Positions 46,224 through 54,264 of a DNA stretch of 64,000 nt are shown here, in pieces. The notes under the pieces were generated by a model. It did no database searches and had not been told where the DNA came from. It worked only from the letters and a program-made list of their open reading frames with translations. The DNA is from Alistipes sp. dk3624 (GTDB lineage: Bacteria; Bacteroidota; Bacteroidia; Bacteroidales; Rikenellaceae), in assembly GCF_009557455.1 (NCBI RefSeq), contig NZ_CP045651.1, forward strand, positions 1,922,001-1,986,000, written 5' to 3'. Every line of letters starts with the position of its first letter. Position 1 is the stretch's first letter. A program made the position numbers and the translations under genes.

Positions 46224-47051
46224 CTATTTGGTGGCGTCGCAGACTCCGCGCAGGTAGCCGATCGATTCGGCCACGCCGGGCAGCGGGTTTTTGCCGTCCT
46301 TTTCGAATTCGAGGCTGACCACTCCGGTATAGCCGATCTTGCGCAGCGTTTTGACGATTGCCGGAATGTCCATGATCCCGCGTCCCATTTCCCAGGTCTG
46401 GCCCGCTTTCGACGCTTCGGTCTCGTCCTTGATGTGGATGTCGTAGATGCGGTCTTTGTACTTTTTCAGGTCGTTCACGCAGCTCGCTCCGAAGCGCGCC
46501 GTGTGTCCCAGGTCGATGCAGATCCCAATGCGCGGGTCGAGGTCTTTGATGTGCGCCATCACGTCGGCGGCGTCCGGGAATGTTTGGGTATCGGGGCCGT
46601 GCGTATGGATCGCCATCCGGACATTGTATTCCTTGATCTTTTCGTTGACGTAAGGCAGCAGCTCGTAGGCCGGAACCCCGATGAAAATGTCGGCGCCGTA
46701 GCGTTTCACGTATTCGAACGCGCGGTCTGCGTCGGCTTTCGAGTTCATGTAGATCGGGCCGAGGATGTAGCCGTTCACGTCGGCTGCCGCCAGCTTCGCC
46801 TTGAAGGCTTCCATCTGTTCGGCAGTGCTGTTCATCGGCAGGTGGAAATCTTTTACGCTCATGTATTTGACTCCCATCTGCTTCATCATCTTCAGGGTTT
46901 CGTCGATGTTGAAATTGCGGAACGAAAAGCCGGCGACGCCGATTTTGAAATCTTCCGAGCCGTGTTTCGTTACGAATTGGGCCGATGCCGTGCACGTTCC
47001 CAGCAGCAGCGCCGCGGCGGAAAATAACGTGATGAAATTGATTTTTTTCAT
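46224..47051 (-). CDS. Exported sugar isomerase/epimerase-like TIM-barrel protein (second copy)
   Basis: 275 residues. A Sec signal peptide ends near residue 24 (A-S-A-Q). The TIM barrel of the AP endonuclease 2 family has ligands in the I-H-T-H-G-P-D segment, I-C-I-D-L-G-H, D-I-H-I-K-D-E and S-L-E-F-E-K. It differs from the Tat-dependent one at 3321-4220 in signal and in the rest of the sequence. Follows the DUF1080 gene on the same strand with a 214-nt gap. Together they suggest breakdown of an oxidised glycoside; substrate unknown. Confidence 0.87.
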   Translation of the reverse strand: MKKINFITLFSAAALLLGTCTASAQFVTKHGSEDFKIGVAGFSFRNFNIDETLKMMKQMGVKYMSVKDFHLPMNSTAEQMEAFKAKLAAADVNGYILGPIYMNSKADADRAFEYVKRYGADIFIGVPAYELLPYVNEKIKEYNVRMAIHTHGPDTQTFPDAADVMAHIKDLDPRIGICIDLGHTARFGASCVNDLKKYKDRIYDIHIKDETEASKAGQTWEMGRGIMDIPAIVKTLRKIGYTGVVSLEFEKDGKNPLPGVAESIGYLRGVCDATK

Positions 47052-47265
47052 GATTATTTGATTGGTTAAGGTTTTCGGGAATCGGGTTCAGGGGATCGGG
47101 ACAAACCCTTCGGCCCGGACTTTCCGTTTTCCGTTTTTCGGAAAATCGGGAGCAGCGCTTCGGAACCGGTACGATCGCCCGCCGTCATCGTTACGGCAGG
47201 AGACGGTGCGGGGATAACCGGAGAGATTTTCATAGCGCGGGTTTTGGGGAATCGTTGCGGATGCG

Positions 47266-48021
47266 TTAACGTGTTTTGAGCCGGATGTTCCGGAATTCGA
47301 TCTTCATCGGGGGGCCTACGTGCACCTGCATACCGATCAGTCCTTTGCGGGTGCGTTCGTGCGGATCGTCGTCCACGACAATGCTCATCACCTTTCCGTT
47401 GATCAGATGGATCAGCGTGTTGCCTTTGGCGATCACGTGGCACGCGTTCCAGCCGTCGCGGTCGATTTCGGCGAAAAGGGCGTCTTTGTCTCCGGTCGAG
47501 CCGATTACGTGCGGTTTTTTTCCGGGTTCGGCCTGCGTCGCCTGTCCGCGCAGCGCCAGAAAGGTGCGGCCGCGTTCCTCGTAATTCTGTCCCGTCCACT
47601 GGCCGGGGCCGTCGATATCCAGTTGGTATCCTTTCAGCGCATGTGCGACGCCGGGCACTTTCACGCTGCGGTAGTTGATTCCGCTGTTGCCCTCCGGGGA
47701 GACCCGGTATTCCATTTTCAGTTCGAAATCCGCCGGCGTCCCGCCCTTCCAAACGATGAACGAATTGCGCTCCAACAGCGTTTCCGGCGTCACTTCGCCG
47801 ACCATGCGGTCTCCTTCGACGCGCCAGTAAACTGGGTCGTATTCCCAGCCGTCCAGCGTTTTGCCGTCAAAAATGGCCGTGAACCCGGTTTCCGGTACGT
47901 TTTCGTCCGGGAACGGGGATTGTGCGCCGAGCGGTTCCGGCATCCAACAGAAAGCGGCTATACAGGCCGCAAAAACCGTTTTGTTCGCCGCGTGGCGAAG
48001 CGAGAGCGAAATCGTCGTCAT
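47266..48021 (-). CDS. DUF1080 (3-keto-disaccharide hydrolase domain) secreted protein
   Basis: 251 residues. Signal peptide to about residue 33 (L-G-A-Q). The mature domain is the concanavalin-like DUF1080 fold: F-T-A-I-F-D-G-K-T-L-D-G-W near 47-60, F-E-L-K-M-E-Y-R-V-S-P-E-G-N-S-G-I-N-Y-R, and a C-terminal I-E-F-R-N-I-R-L strand. Family members have been linked to cleavage of 3-keto-glycosides. Upstream lies a perfect palindrome at 48057-48068. Confidence 0.9.
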   Translation of the reverse strand: MTTISLSLRHAANKTVFAACIAAFCWMPEPLGAQSPFPDENVPETGFTAIFDGKTLDGWEYDPVYWRVEGDRMVGEVTPETLLERNSFIVWKGGTPADFELKMEYRVSPEGNSGINYRSVKVPGVAHALKGYQLDIDGPGQWTGQNYEERGRTFLALRGQATQAEPGKKPHVIGSTGDKDALFAEIDRDGWNACHVIAKGNTLIHLINGKVMSIVVDDDPHERTRKGLIGMQVHVGPPMKIEFRNIRLKTR

Positions 48022-48056
48022 TTTGGATCGGTTTGGGTGCGCGGGTCTCAGGTGTG

Positions 48057-48068
48057 CCCGTGCACGGG
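48057..48068. promoter_or_regulatory. 12-bp palindrome before the DUF1080 operon
   Basis: CCCGTGCACGGG, perfectly self-complementary, 36 nt upstream of the DUF1080 start codon. A candidate operator for a LacI-like or similar dimeric regulator; inference only. No TAnnTTTG is seen in this gap. Confidence 0.35.
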
Positions 48069-48095
48069 TTAGCTTACACGGAAATATCCGTGCCG

Positions 48096-48785
48096 TTAAA
48101 TATCGTCGGAATTGAATTTATATCCGAGTCGTTTACCGGTCTGCATTTTCGAGTTCTCGATCTTGGTGTTGAGCTGGTCTACCGTGACCACTTTCACCGC
48201 GTCGTACGGCGGAACCAGCAGGTCGAAGTCGACCGTATAGTCGATCGCGTTCTCGATGATGTTCAGCAGCGCCGCCCGGTCGATCCGCTGCGTGCCGAAA
48301 CTGTTGTGCCGCATGCTGATCTGGCGTTTCCCCTCGACGAAATACTGCATCTCGCGGTTGATGAAGATCCGTCCGATCAGGTATCCTTCGTCGGCGCTCC
48401 GGTTGTACCGGAACGAATCGGACAGGAAGTTGTAGATGTTGATCATCCCGCAGTAGGAGTTTTCGCGGGCCTGTTGCACGTAAGAGTTCTGCCAGATGAT
48501 GTGCTCGCGGTTGAATTCGAAGACGTTGCTGTGCATGCTGAAGATCAGGATGTCGTCCGCGATTTGCAACTGCGCTTCGAATTTTCCGCGGTCGCGGTAT
48601 TCGATCCGCGCCTCTTTGCCCGCCTCTTCGAGCGTATCGTCGATTTCCGACGACATTTCGTGCAGGACTTCTTTCAGGTTGCCGAACACGGAGAACGTGT
48701 TGTCGAACACTTGCTGGTTCAGCGAGGCTTTGTTACTCAGTTTTTCGATGATGCCGTTTCGTATACTGCCAGGGTCACCGTCCAT
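48096..48785 (-). CDS. Conserved-looking protein of unknown function
   Basis: 229 residues from the ATG at 48785. Mostly mixed alpha/beta; no signal peptide and no transmembrane segment. A helical stretch at about 35-55 (E-I-D-D-T-L-E-E-A-G-K-E-A) and several conserved-looking aromatic and polar patches are present. Frame is open about 39 codons further upstream, but that overlaps the glucosaminidase gene's stop and no start codon suits. Lies 50 nt after the glucosaminidase gene. I do not recognise the family. Confidence 0.75.
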   Translation of the reverse strand: MDGDPGSIRNGIIEKLSNKASLNQQVFDNTFSVFGNLKEVLHEMSSEIDDTLEEAGKEARIEYRDRGKFEAQLQIADDILIFSMHSNVFEFNREHIIWQNSYVQQARENSYCGMINIYNFLSDSFRYNRSADEGYLIGRIFINREMQYFVEGKRQISMRHNSFGTQRIDRAALLNIIENAIDYTVDFDLLVPPYDAVKVVTVDQLNTKIENSKMQTGKRLGYKFNSDDI

Positions 48786-48835
48786 AATTTTGCTAAGGTT
48801 ATCGTTAAGGTTTGGTATTTTGGGTTTCGTCGTAT

Positions 48836-49819
48836 TTACATGAGTCGGATCTGCTGGCCTTCGGTCACCTGCGAATCGCGGCTGCGGCGGTTGATGTTGC
48901 ACAGACTCTTCAGTCGGATGCCGTACATTTGCGAAATGCTGTGCAGCGTTTCTCCGTCGCGGGCTACGTGGATCATCTTGCCGTTCGAACTGCGTTTGGC
49001 TTTCGGCCGGATGTAGATCATATCGCCGGTTTTGACGTTCGAATGGATGTCCAGGTCGTTGTATTTGATCAGCTTCTTGGGCGATACCCGGAATTCCGAC
49101 GCTACGCTTTCCAGCTTGTCGCCGTCGCGCACGACGATGAACAGGCTGCCGTTGTTGCGGTACACGGTATGGCCGCCGTTGCGTCCCTGGATGGATACCG
49201 AATAATTGTCCACGTCTACCATATCTGCGGGCGACGCCGACGGAATCGGTTCTGCGACGGGCTCTTCGACGGGGGCGGCGTTCTCCGCGATGCGGACGTC
49301 TTGTCCTTCGTCGAGCAGGAAGAGCTGGTAGTCTTCGATGATCTTGATCAGTTGCTGGGCGTATTGCGGGTTGGTGGCGTAACCGGCCTTCTGCAATCCG
49401 TGGGCCCAGCCTTTATAATCCGTGGGGTCGAGTTTGAACAGGTCCTGATACCGGGCCGATTTGTCCAAGAACTCGGAATGATCCCTGTACGATTCCTCGA
49501 CCGAAGGGTATTTGCGGAAACATTCGTCCGGGGCGTCGTCGGTATGCGAGATGGTCTGCCCCGTCCAGTTGCTTTTGCACTTGATGCCGAAATGGTTGTT
49601 GGCCTCGCGGGCCAGACGGCTGTTGCCGTTGTCCGATTCGAACAGCGCCTGGGCCAGTTTGATGCTCGCCGGGATGCCGTAAATATCCATCTGTTCGACC
49701 GCCAGCGGTTTATACTTCAGGATATAGGCCTCGCGGGTCAGTTTTTGTTGTCCTTCGGCTGACGCGGTCGTGACGGCGAGCAACGCGAAAGTCAGAACGA
49801 TTTGTCTGAGATTCTTCAT
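48836..49819 (-). CDS. Glucosaminidase-domain protein with two LysM repeats
   Basis: 327 residues. Signal peptide ends near residue 22. A mannosyl-glycoprotein endo-beta-N-acetylglucosaminidase (FlgJ-like) domain occupies about 25-160 (G-I-P-A-S-I-K-L-A-Q-A-L-F-E-S with the catalytic glutamate, and N-H-F-G-I-K-C). Two LysM modules follow near 220-265 and 280-325. Likely an exported murein hydrolase bound to the cell wall. The ATG at 49819 (M-K-N-L-R) begins the signal peptide. Confidence 0.92.
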   Translation of the reverse strand: MKNLRQIVLTFALLAVTTASAEGQQKLTREAYILKYKPLAVEQMDIYGIPASIKLAQALFESDNGNSRLAREANNHFGIKCKSNWTGQTISHTDDAPDECFRKYPSVEESYRDHSEFLDKSARYQDLFKLDPTDYKGWAHGLQKAGYATNPQYAQQLIKIIEDYQLFLLDEGQDVRIAENAAPVEEPVAEPIPSASPADMVDVDNYSVSIQGRNGGHTVYRNNGSLFIVVRDGDKLESVASEFRVSPKKLIKYNDLDIHSNVKTGDMIYIRPKAKRSSNGKMIHVARDGETLHSISQMYGIRLKSLCNINRRSRDSQVTEGQQIRLM

Positions 49820-49844
49820 ATCGGGGTTCGGTAAATGCTTCCGA

Positions 49845-49875
49845 CAAAAATAATATTTTCTTGGAATTTGAGCAA
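49845..49875 (-). promoter_or_regulatory. Promoter of the glucosaminidase gene
   Basis: Minus strand: TTG (49873-49875), 20 nt, TATTTTTG (49845-49852). Confidence 0.75.
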
Positions 49876-49890
49876 AAATCTTTAGCTTTG
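49861..49890 (+). promoter_or_regulatory. Promoter of the DUF4254/GT9 genes
   Basis: Plus strand: TTG (49861-49863), 19 nt, TAGCTTTG (49883-49890). It overlaps the divergent promoter; the two cannot easily be occupied at once. Confidence 0.75.
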
Positions 49891-49913
49891 TATGTAACTT
49901 TAACGGAAAACCT

Positions 49914-50516
49914 ATGTTTACGACAAAAAGCAATCAGATATTTTCACAAGCCATTGCCGATTATCATCGTTTTGACAAGGTGGATATGCCGATCGACAAT
50001 CCCTATAAAAACGGGTCGATCGAATATTTGTTGTATTTGAAAAACTGGATCGACACGGTTCAGTGGCACCTGGAGGACATCATCCGCGATCCGCACATCG
50101 ATCCGGAAATCGCGCTGAAAATCAAGCGCCGCATCGACCGTTCGAACCAGGAGCGCACCGACATGGTGGAATACATCGACAGTTATTTTCTCGATTTGTA
50201 TAAAGACGTTCCCGTAGCGGAAAATGCGACGGTCAATACCGAGAGTCCGGCCTGGGCGATCGACCGCTTGTCGATTCTCGCGCTGAAAATTTATCACATG
50301 GCGCAGGAGGTGGCTCGTAAAGATGTATCACTGCAACATGTCGAGGAGTGCGGCCGAAAACTGGCCGTACTGCGGCAGCAGCAGGACGACCTGTCCGCGG
50401 CGATCGACCAGTTGCTCGAAGATATCGCCGCGGGGCGTAAGTACATGAAGGTTTACAAACAGATGAAAATGTATAACGATCCGGAGTTGAATCCGGTTCT
50501 GTACGCGTCGAAATAA
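49914..50516 (+). CDS. DUF4254 domain protein
   Basis: 200 residues, helical, no signal. In Bacteroidota, DUF4254 genes precede glycosyltransferase family 9 genes, and the same occurs here, 1 nt before the GT9 gene. Conserved features: H-R-F-D near 18, W-H-L-E-D near 51, I-D-R-S-N-Q-E-R-T near 69, I-D-R-L-S-I-L near 118. Function unknown; a role in LPS core biosynthesis is inferred from the partner. Confidence 0.87.
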   Translation: MFTTKSNQIFSQAIADYHRFDKVDMPIDNPYKNGSIEYLLYLKNWIDTVQWHLEDIIRDPHIDPEIALKIKRRIDRSNQERTDMVEYIDSYFLDLYKDVPVAENATVNTESPAWAIDRLSILALKIYHMAQEVARKDVSLQHVEECGRKLAVLRQQQDDLSAAIDQLLEDIAAGRKYMKVYKQMKMYNDPELNPVLYASK

Positions 50517-50517
50517 C

Positions 50518-51585
50518 ATGGCGGTAATTTCTCGGTCGACTTCCGTGCGTTTGCTGGTGATCCGTTTGTCGGCGATGGGCGATGTGGCGATGGTCGCTCC
50601 GGTACTGGTAGCCCTGCGCAGAAACTATCCGAATCTGCGCATTACCGTTTTGACTCCGAAATTTTTGCAGCCGTTTTTCCGGGAAGTCGGAAACATCGAG
50701 TTTTTCGCGCCCGATCTGAAAGGGCGGCACAAGGGAGTGGCCGGCCTGTTGCGACTGGGGCGCGATTTGGGCCGTTTCGATATGGTTGCCGATTTGCACG
50801 ACGTGTTGCGCAGCAAGGGGTTGTGCCGTCTGATGAAACTGCGGGGCACCCGGATCGAACGTATCGATAAAGGGCGGGCCGAAAAAAAAATGCTGACGGC
50901 TCCGGAAAACAAGCAGCGGGTGCAATTGAAGACGACCGTCGAACGTTACCGCGAAGTATTCGTCCGGCTCGGGTTCGATTTGCCCGAGATCCCTCTTCCG
51001 AGCCGCATTCGTTACCCGATGTCGGAAGCGGTGGCCCGGTTGGCCGGCGCGCATGACGGCACATGGATCGGAGTTTCGCCTTTCGCACAGCACGAAGGGA
51101 AAATTTATCCGCTCGACAAGATGCGCGAGGTGATGCTGCGGCTGGCCCGTATTCCCGGCGCACGTATTTTCGTTTTCGGGGGCGGGGATGCCGAAAAAGC
51201 GTATGCCGAAGAGGTGGCTGCGCTGCGGGACAATATCGTATCGGTGATCGGGCGCATCCGTCTCGGTCAGGAAATGGAGTTGATTTCGAACCTGGATCTG
51301 ATGGTGAGCATGGACTCTTCGGGGCTGCACATGTCGTCGTTGGTCGGGCTGCCGGTGGTGTCCGTCTGGGGGGCGACCCATCCGTTCGCGGGATTTTACG
51401 GTTTCGGCCAGGACCCGGCGCTGGCCGTTCAAGTCGATATGCCGTGCCGGCCCTGTTCGGTGTATGGCAACAAACCCTGCCTGTTCGGAGATTACCGGTG
51501 TATGCGTCAGATTACGCCCGGGATGATCGTAAGCCGGGTATGCGGTCGGTTGGGCGTGGAAATACCCTCCGGGAATGCGGATTAG
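50518..51585 (+). CDS. Glycosyltransferase family 9 (heptosyltransferase-like) protein
   Basis: 355 residues, GT-B fold. I-R-L-S-A-M-G-D-V-A-M-V-A-P at the start and M-D-S-S-G-L-H-M-S-S-L-V-G-L-P-V-V-S-V-W-G near 265-285 are the acceptor and donor-site signatures of ADP-heptose transferases. Likely adds a sugar to the LPS core on the inner face of the inner membrane. A cluster of cysteines near the end (C-R-P-C, K-P-C) is common in the family. Confidence 0.92.
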   Translation: MAVISRSTSVRLLVIRLSAMGDVAMVAPVLVALRRNYPNLRITVLTPKFLQPFFREVGNIEFFAPDLKGRHKGVAGLLRLGRDLGRFDMVADLHDVLRSKGLCRLMKLRGTRIERIDKGRAEKKMLTAPENKQRVQLKTTVERYREVFVRLGFDLPEIPLPSRIRYPMSEAVARLAGAHDGTWIGVSPFAQHEGKIYPLDKMREVMLRLARIPGARIFVFGGGDAEKAYAEEVAALRDNIVSVIGRIRLGQEMELISNLDLMVSMDSSGLHMSSLVGLPVVSVWGATHPFAGFYGFGQDPALAVQVDMPCRPCSVYGNKPCLFGDYRCMRQITPGMIVSRVCGRLGVEIPSGNAD

Positions 51586-52672
51586 AAAAACTTTTAAAGC
51601 AACGGTTTGGGCGGCGGCCGCGATTTGTGTCGCGGCAGTCCTATTTTTGGGCGTATCGTGGATCGCCGAGTACCGGCCCGACGTCCGGGAAACGGTGATC
51701 TACGACACGGCGGAACCCGTTTTTCTGCCCGATACGCTGACTGTCCTCAGTTGGAATGTCGGGTATGCGGGCCTGGGCGACGACATGGATTTTTTCTACG
51801 ACGGCGGAAAGCGGGTCAGGGACAGCCGGCGGCGAACGTTGGAGAACCTGCGGAATATCGTCGCCGAGCTCCGGAAAGCGGACGCCGATATCATGCTGTT
51901 ACAGGAGGTGGACTGCGATTCGCACCGTAGTTACGGAATCCGGGAGGTGGATTCGCTGCGCGCAGCTTTTCCGGGATACGTGCTGTCGTTCGCTTATAAT
52001 TACCGGGCGTGGTGGGTGCCTATTCCGCTCCGAAGTCCGATGGGACGCGTCGGGAGCGGGCTCGTGACGCTTTCGCGGGTCGTTCCGCTACAAGCTCAAC
52101 GGGTGCAGTATCCGTCGGCCTTTCCGTTTCCGGTGCGGTTGTTCAATCTGAAACGCTGCTTGCTGGCCTTGCAGTTCCGGACGGCGGGCGGCGATACGGT
52201 GCTGATCGGCAATACGCATAATACGGCTTACGATGCCGGCGGGATGCGCGATGCCGAAATGCGTTTTCTCGGCGGGATGTTGCGACGGGATGCCGCGCGC
52301 GGAGTCGTTTCGGTGGTCGGCGGCGACTGGAATCAGTATCCGCCCGGATATACGCCTTCTCCGGAGGAACTTTCCAACGAATTTTTCGTGCCTCAGGCGG
52401 TCGATTCGCAGGTTTTCGGGCCGGGATTCCGGTTCGCGTACGACGATTCCGCGCCTTCGCTGCGTTACCTGGACGCTCCGTGGACGCCGGTTCCGGAAGA
52501 CGGGGAACCCCGGCAGCGGCCGCAGACGACGCTGACCGATTTCTTTCTGGTCTCTCCGGGCGTCCGTGTCCTGTCGGTGCGTACGCTGCCGCTCGGTTTC
52601 CGGTCGAGCGATCACAATCCGGTCGTGATGAGGGTTGTGTTCGAAAATACCGCCGGCGCGGGCTCGCAATAA
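51575..52672 (+). CDS. Membrane-anchored endonuclease/exonuclease/phosphatase family protein
   Basis: 365 residues. One N-terminal transmembrane anchor at about 8-29, then an EEP fold: L-S-W-N-V-G near 57-62, L-L-Q-E-V-D near 108-113 with the metal glutamate, G-D-W-N-Q-Y near 250, and S-S-D-H-N-P near 348 with the catalytic histidine. Probably an outside-facing phosphodiesterase or phosphatase rather than a nuclease. Overlaps the GT9 gene by 11 nt. Confidence 0.88.
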   Translation: MRIRKTFKATVWAAAAICVAAVLFLGVSWIAEYRPDVRETVIYDTAEPVFLPDTLTVLSWNVGYAGLGDDMDFFYDGGKRVRDSRRRTLENLRNIVAELRKADADIMLLQEVDCDSHRSYGIREVDSLRAAFPGYVLSFAYNYRAWWVPIPLRSPMGRVGSGLVTLSRVVPLQAQRVQYPSAFPFPVRLFNLKRCLLALQFRTAGGDTVLIGNTHNTAYDAGGMRDAEMRFLGGMLRRDAARGVVSVVGGDWNQYPPGYTPSPEELSNEFFVPQAVDSQVFGPGFRFAYDDSAPSLRYLDAPWTPVPEDGEPRQRPQTTLTDFFLVSPGVRVLSVRTLPLGFRSSDHNPVVMRVVFENTAGAGSQ

Positions 52673-52697
52673 TTTGTGTGAAATAATTCACAGTTCG

Positions 52698-52728
52698 TTG
52701 CCTGAATCCGTAAAAAAAACTACCTTTG
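52698..52728 (+). promoter_or_regulatory. Promoter of gcvH
   Basis: TTG (52698-52700), 20 nt, TACCTTTG (52721-52728): full match. Confidence 0.85.
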
Positions 52729-52758
52729 GGTTCTGGAAATAAAAAGTTTGTTGCCGTT

Positions 52759-53136
52759 ATGAATATACCAGCCAATTTGAAGTATTCGAAAGACCATGAG
52801 TGGATACGGGTCGAGGGGGCCGAGGCCTATGTCGGGATTACCGATTTCGCACAGAATCAATTAGGAGATATCGTTTTTGTCGATGTCACGACGGTCGGCG
52901 AGACGCTGCCCCAGAACGAGGTGTTCGGTACGATCGAAGCGGTGAAAACCGTTTCCGACGCGTTCCTGCCGGTCGGCGGAGAGATCCTCGAATTCAACGA
53001 AGCGCTGAACGACGCTCCCGATCGGGTCAACAAGGACCCTTACGGGGAGGGTTGGATCGTGAAGATCCGGATGACGGACCCCGCCGAGCTGAACGTGCTG
53101 CTTGGCGCGGACGATTACGGCAAGCTGATCGGCTGA
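52759..53136 (+). CDS. gcvH: Glycine cleavage system H protein
   Basis: 125 residues. The lipoyl lysine lies in [11 protein letters not shown] near residue 62. It shuttles the aminomethyl group between the P and T proteins, which are not encoded nearby; mdh follows instead. The ATG starts M-N-I-P-A-N-L-K-Y. No glycine riboswitch is evident in the 31-nt leader. Confidence 0.96.
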   Translation: MNIPANLKYSKDHEWIRVEGAEAYVGITDFAQNQLGDIVFVDVTTVGETLPQNEVFGTIEAVKTVSDAFLPVGGEILEFNEALNDAPDRVNKDPYGEGWIVKIRMTDPAELNVLLGADDYGKLIG

Positions 53137-53194
53137 GACGCCGGTTGCGCGGATACGAATGGATAAGGACTTTTTTAAAAAATAAATTTGAAGT

Positions 53195-54136
53195 ATGAGC
53201 AAAGTAACAGTAGTGGGTGCGGGCAACGTGGGTGCGACCTGTGCCAATGTAATTGCTACAAGGGAAATTGCCGACGAGCTGGTTCTCTTGGACATTAAAG
53301 AAGGAGTTTCGGAAGGCAAGATGTTGGATATTTTCCAGACGGCCACGCTGATGGATTTCGACACCAAACTGACCGGCGTTACGAACGATTACGCCGCTAC
53401 GGCGAATTCGGACGTGGTTGTCGTTACGTCGGGGATGCCGCGCAAGCCGGGCATGACCCGCGAGGAGCTGATCGGCGTGAACGCCGGCATCGTCGCTTCG
53501 GTAGTGGGCAATATCCTGAAATATTCTCCGAAAGCGATCATCGTGATGATCAGCAACCCGATGGATACGATGACCTACTTGGCGCTGAAAAAGACGGGTC
53601 TGCCGAAGAACCAGTTGTTCGGTATGGGCGGCGCGCTGGATTCGGCCCGTTTCAAATGCTATCTGAGCAAGGCGCTGAACGCTAATTCGAACGAAATCGA
53701 AGGTATGGTGATCGGCGGTCACGGCGACACCACGATGATTCCGCTTTATTCGAAAGCGAGCTACAAAGGTATGCCGGTAACCGAACTGCTGAGCAAGGAA
53801 GAGGTCGAAAAAGTGGTAGCCGACACGATGGTGGGCGGCGCTACGCTGACCAAACTGCTGGGTACTTCCGCATGGTACGCACCGGGCGCTGCGGGAGCCT
53901 ATGTGGTCGAGTCGATCATCCGCGACCAGAAAAAAGTCGTTCCGTGCTGCGCTTACCTCGAAGGCGAATACGGCCAGCAGGATATCTGCATCGGCGTACC
54001 CGTCGTACTGGGTAAAAACGGCGTCGAGAAAGTGCTCGAACTGAACCTGAATGCCGATGAAAAAGCCTTGTTCGAAAAGAGCGCCGAGGCTGTCCGCAAG
54101 ACGAATGCGATCCTGAAAGAGATAAAAGCTTTGTAA
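53195..54136 (+). CDS. mdh: Malate dehydrogenase (LDH-like type)
   Basis: 313 residues. The NAD loop is G-A-G-N-V-G near 8-13, the substrate arginines are in G-M-P-R-K-P-G-M-T-R, and the catalytic histidine is in G-G-H-G-D-T. Arginine at the specificity position favours malate over lactate. It interconverts malate and oxaloacetate, important in the fumarate branch of fermentation. Followed by a strong terminator. Confidence 0.96.
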   Translation: MSKVTVVGAGNVGATCANVIATREIADELVLLDIKEGVSEGKMLDIFQTATLMDFDTKLTGVTNDYAATANSDVVVVTSGMPRKPGMTREELIGVNAGIVASVVGNILKYSPKAIIVMISNPMDTMTYLALKKTGLPKNQLFGMGGALDSARFKCYLSKALNANSNEIEGMVIGGHGDTTMIPLYSKASYKGMPVTELLSKEEVEKVVADTMVGGATLTKLLGTSAWYAPGAAGAYVVESIIRDQKKVVPCCAYLEGEYGQQDICIGVPVVLGKNGVEKVLELNLNADEKALFEKSAEAVRKTNAILKEIKAL

Positions 54137-54158
54137 ATATCTTCCGGTTTCGACAGAT

Positions 54159-54190
54159 AAGGCCGGCAGGAAGCCGGCCTTTATTTTTTT
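54159..54190 (+). terminator. Terminator after mdh
   Basis: 9-bp perfect stem AAGGCCGGC / GCCGGCCTT with a 5-nt loop, then a T run. Confidence 0.87.
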
Positions 54191-54264
54191 AAAAAAAAGT
54201 ATCCGTTGTCTGGAAAAAGCATTTACGGAATACCGCTCCGGATACGCCTAAAACTTAATGAACG

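Noticed and set aside
52729-52758. Glycine riboswitch before gcvH
   Set aside because: The leader is only about 30 nt, too short for the aptamer.
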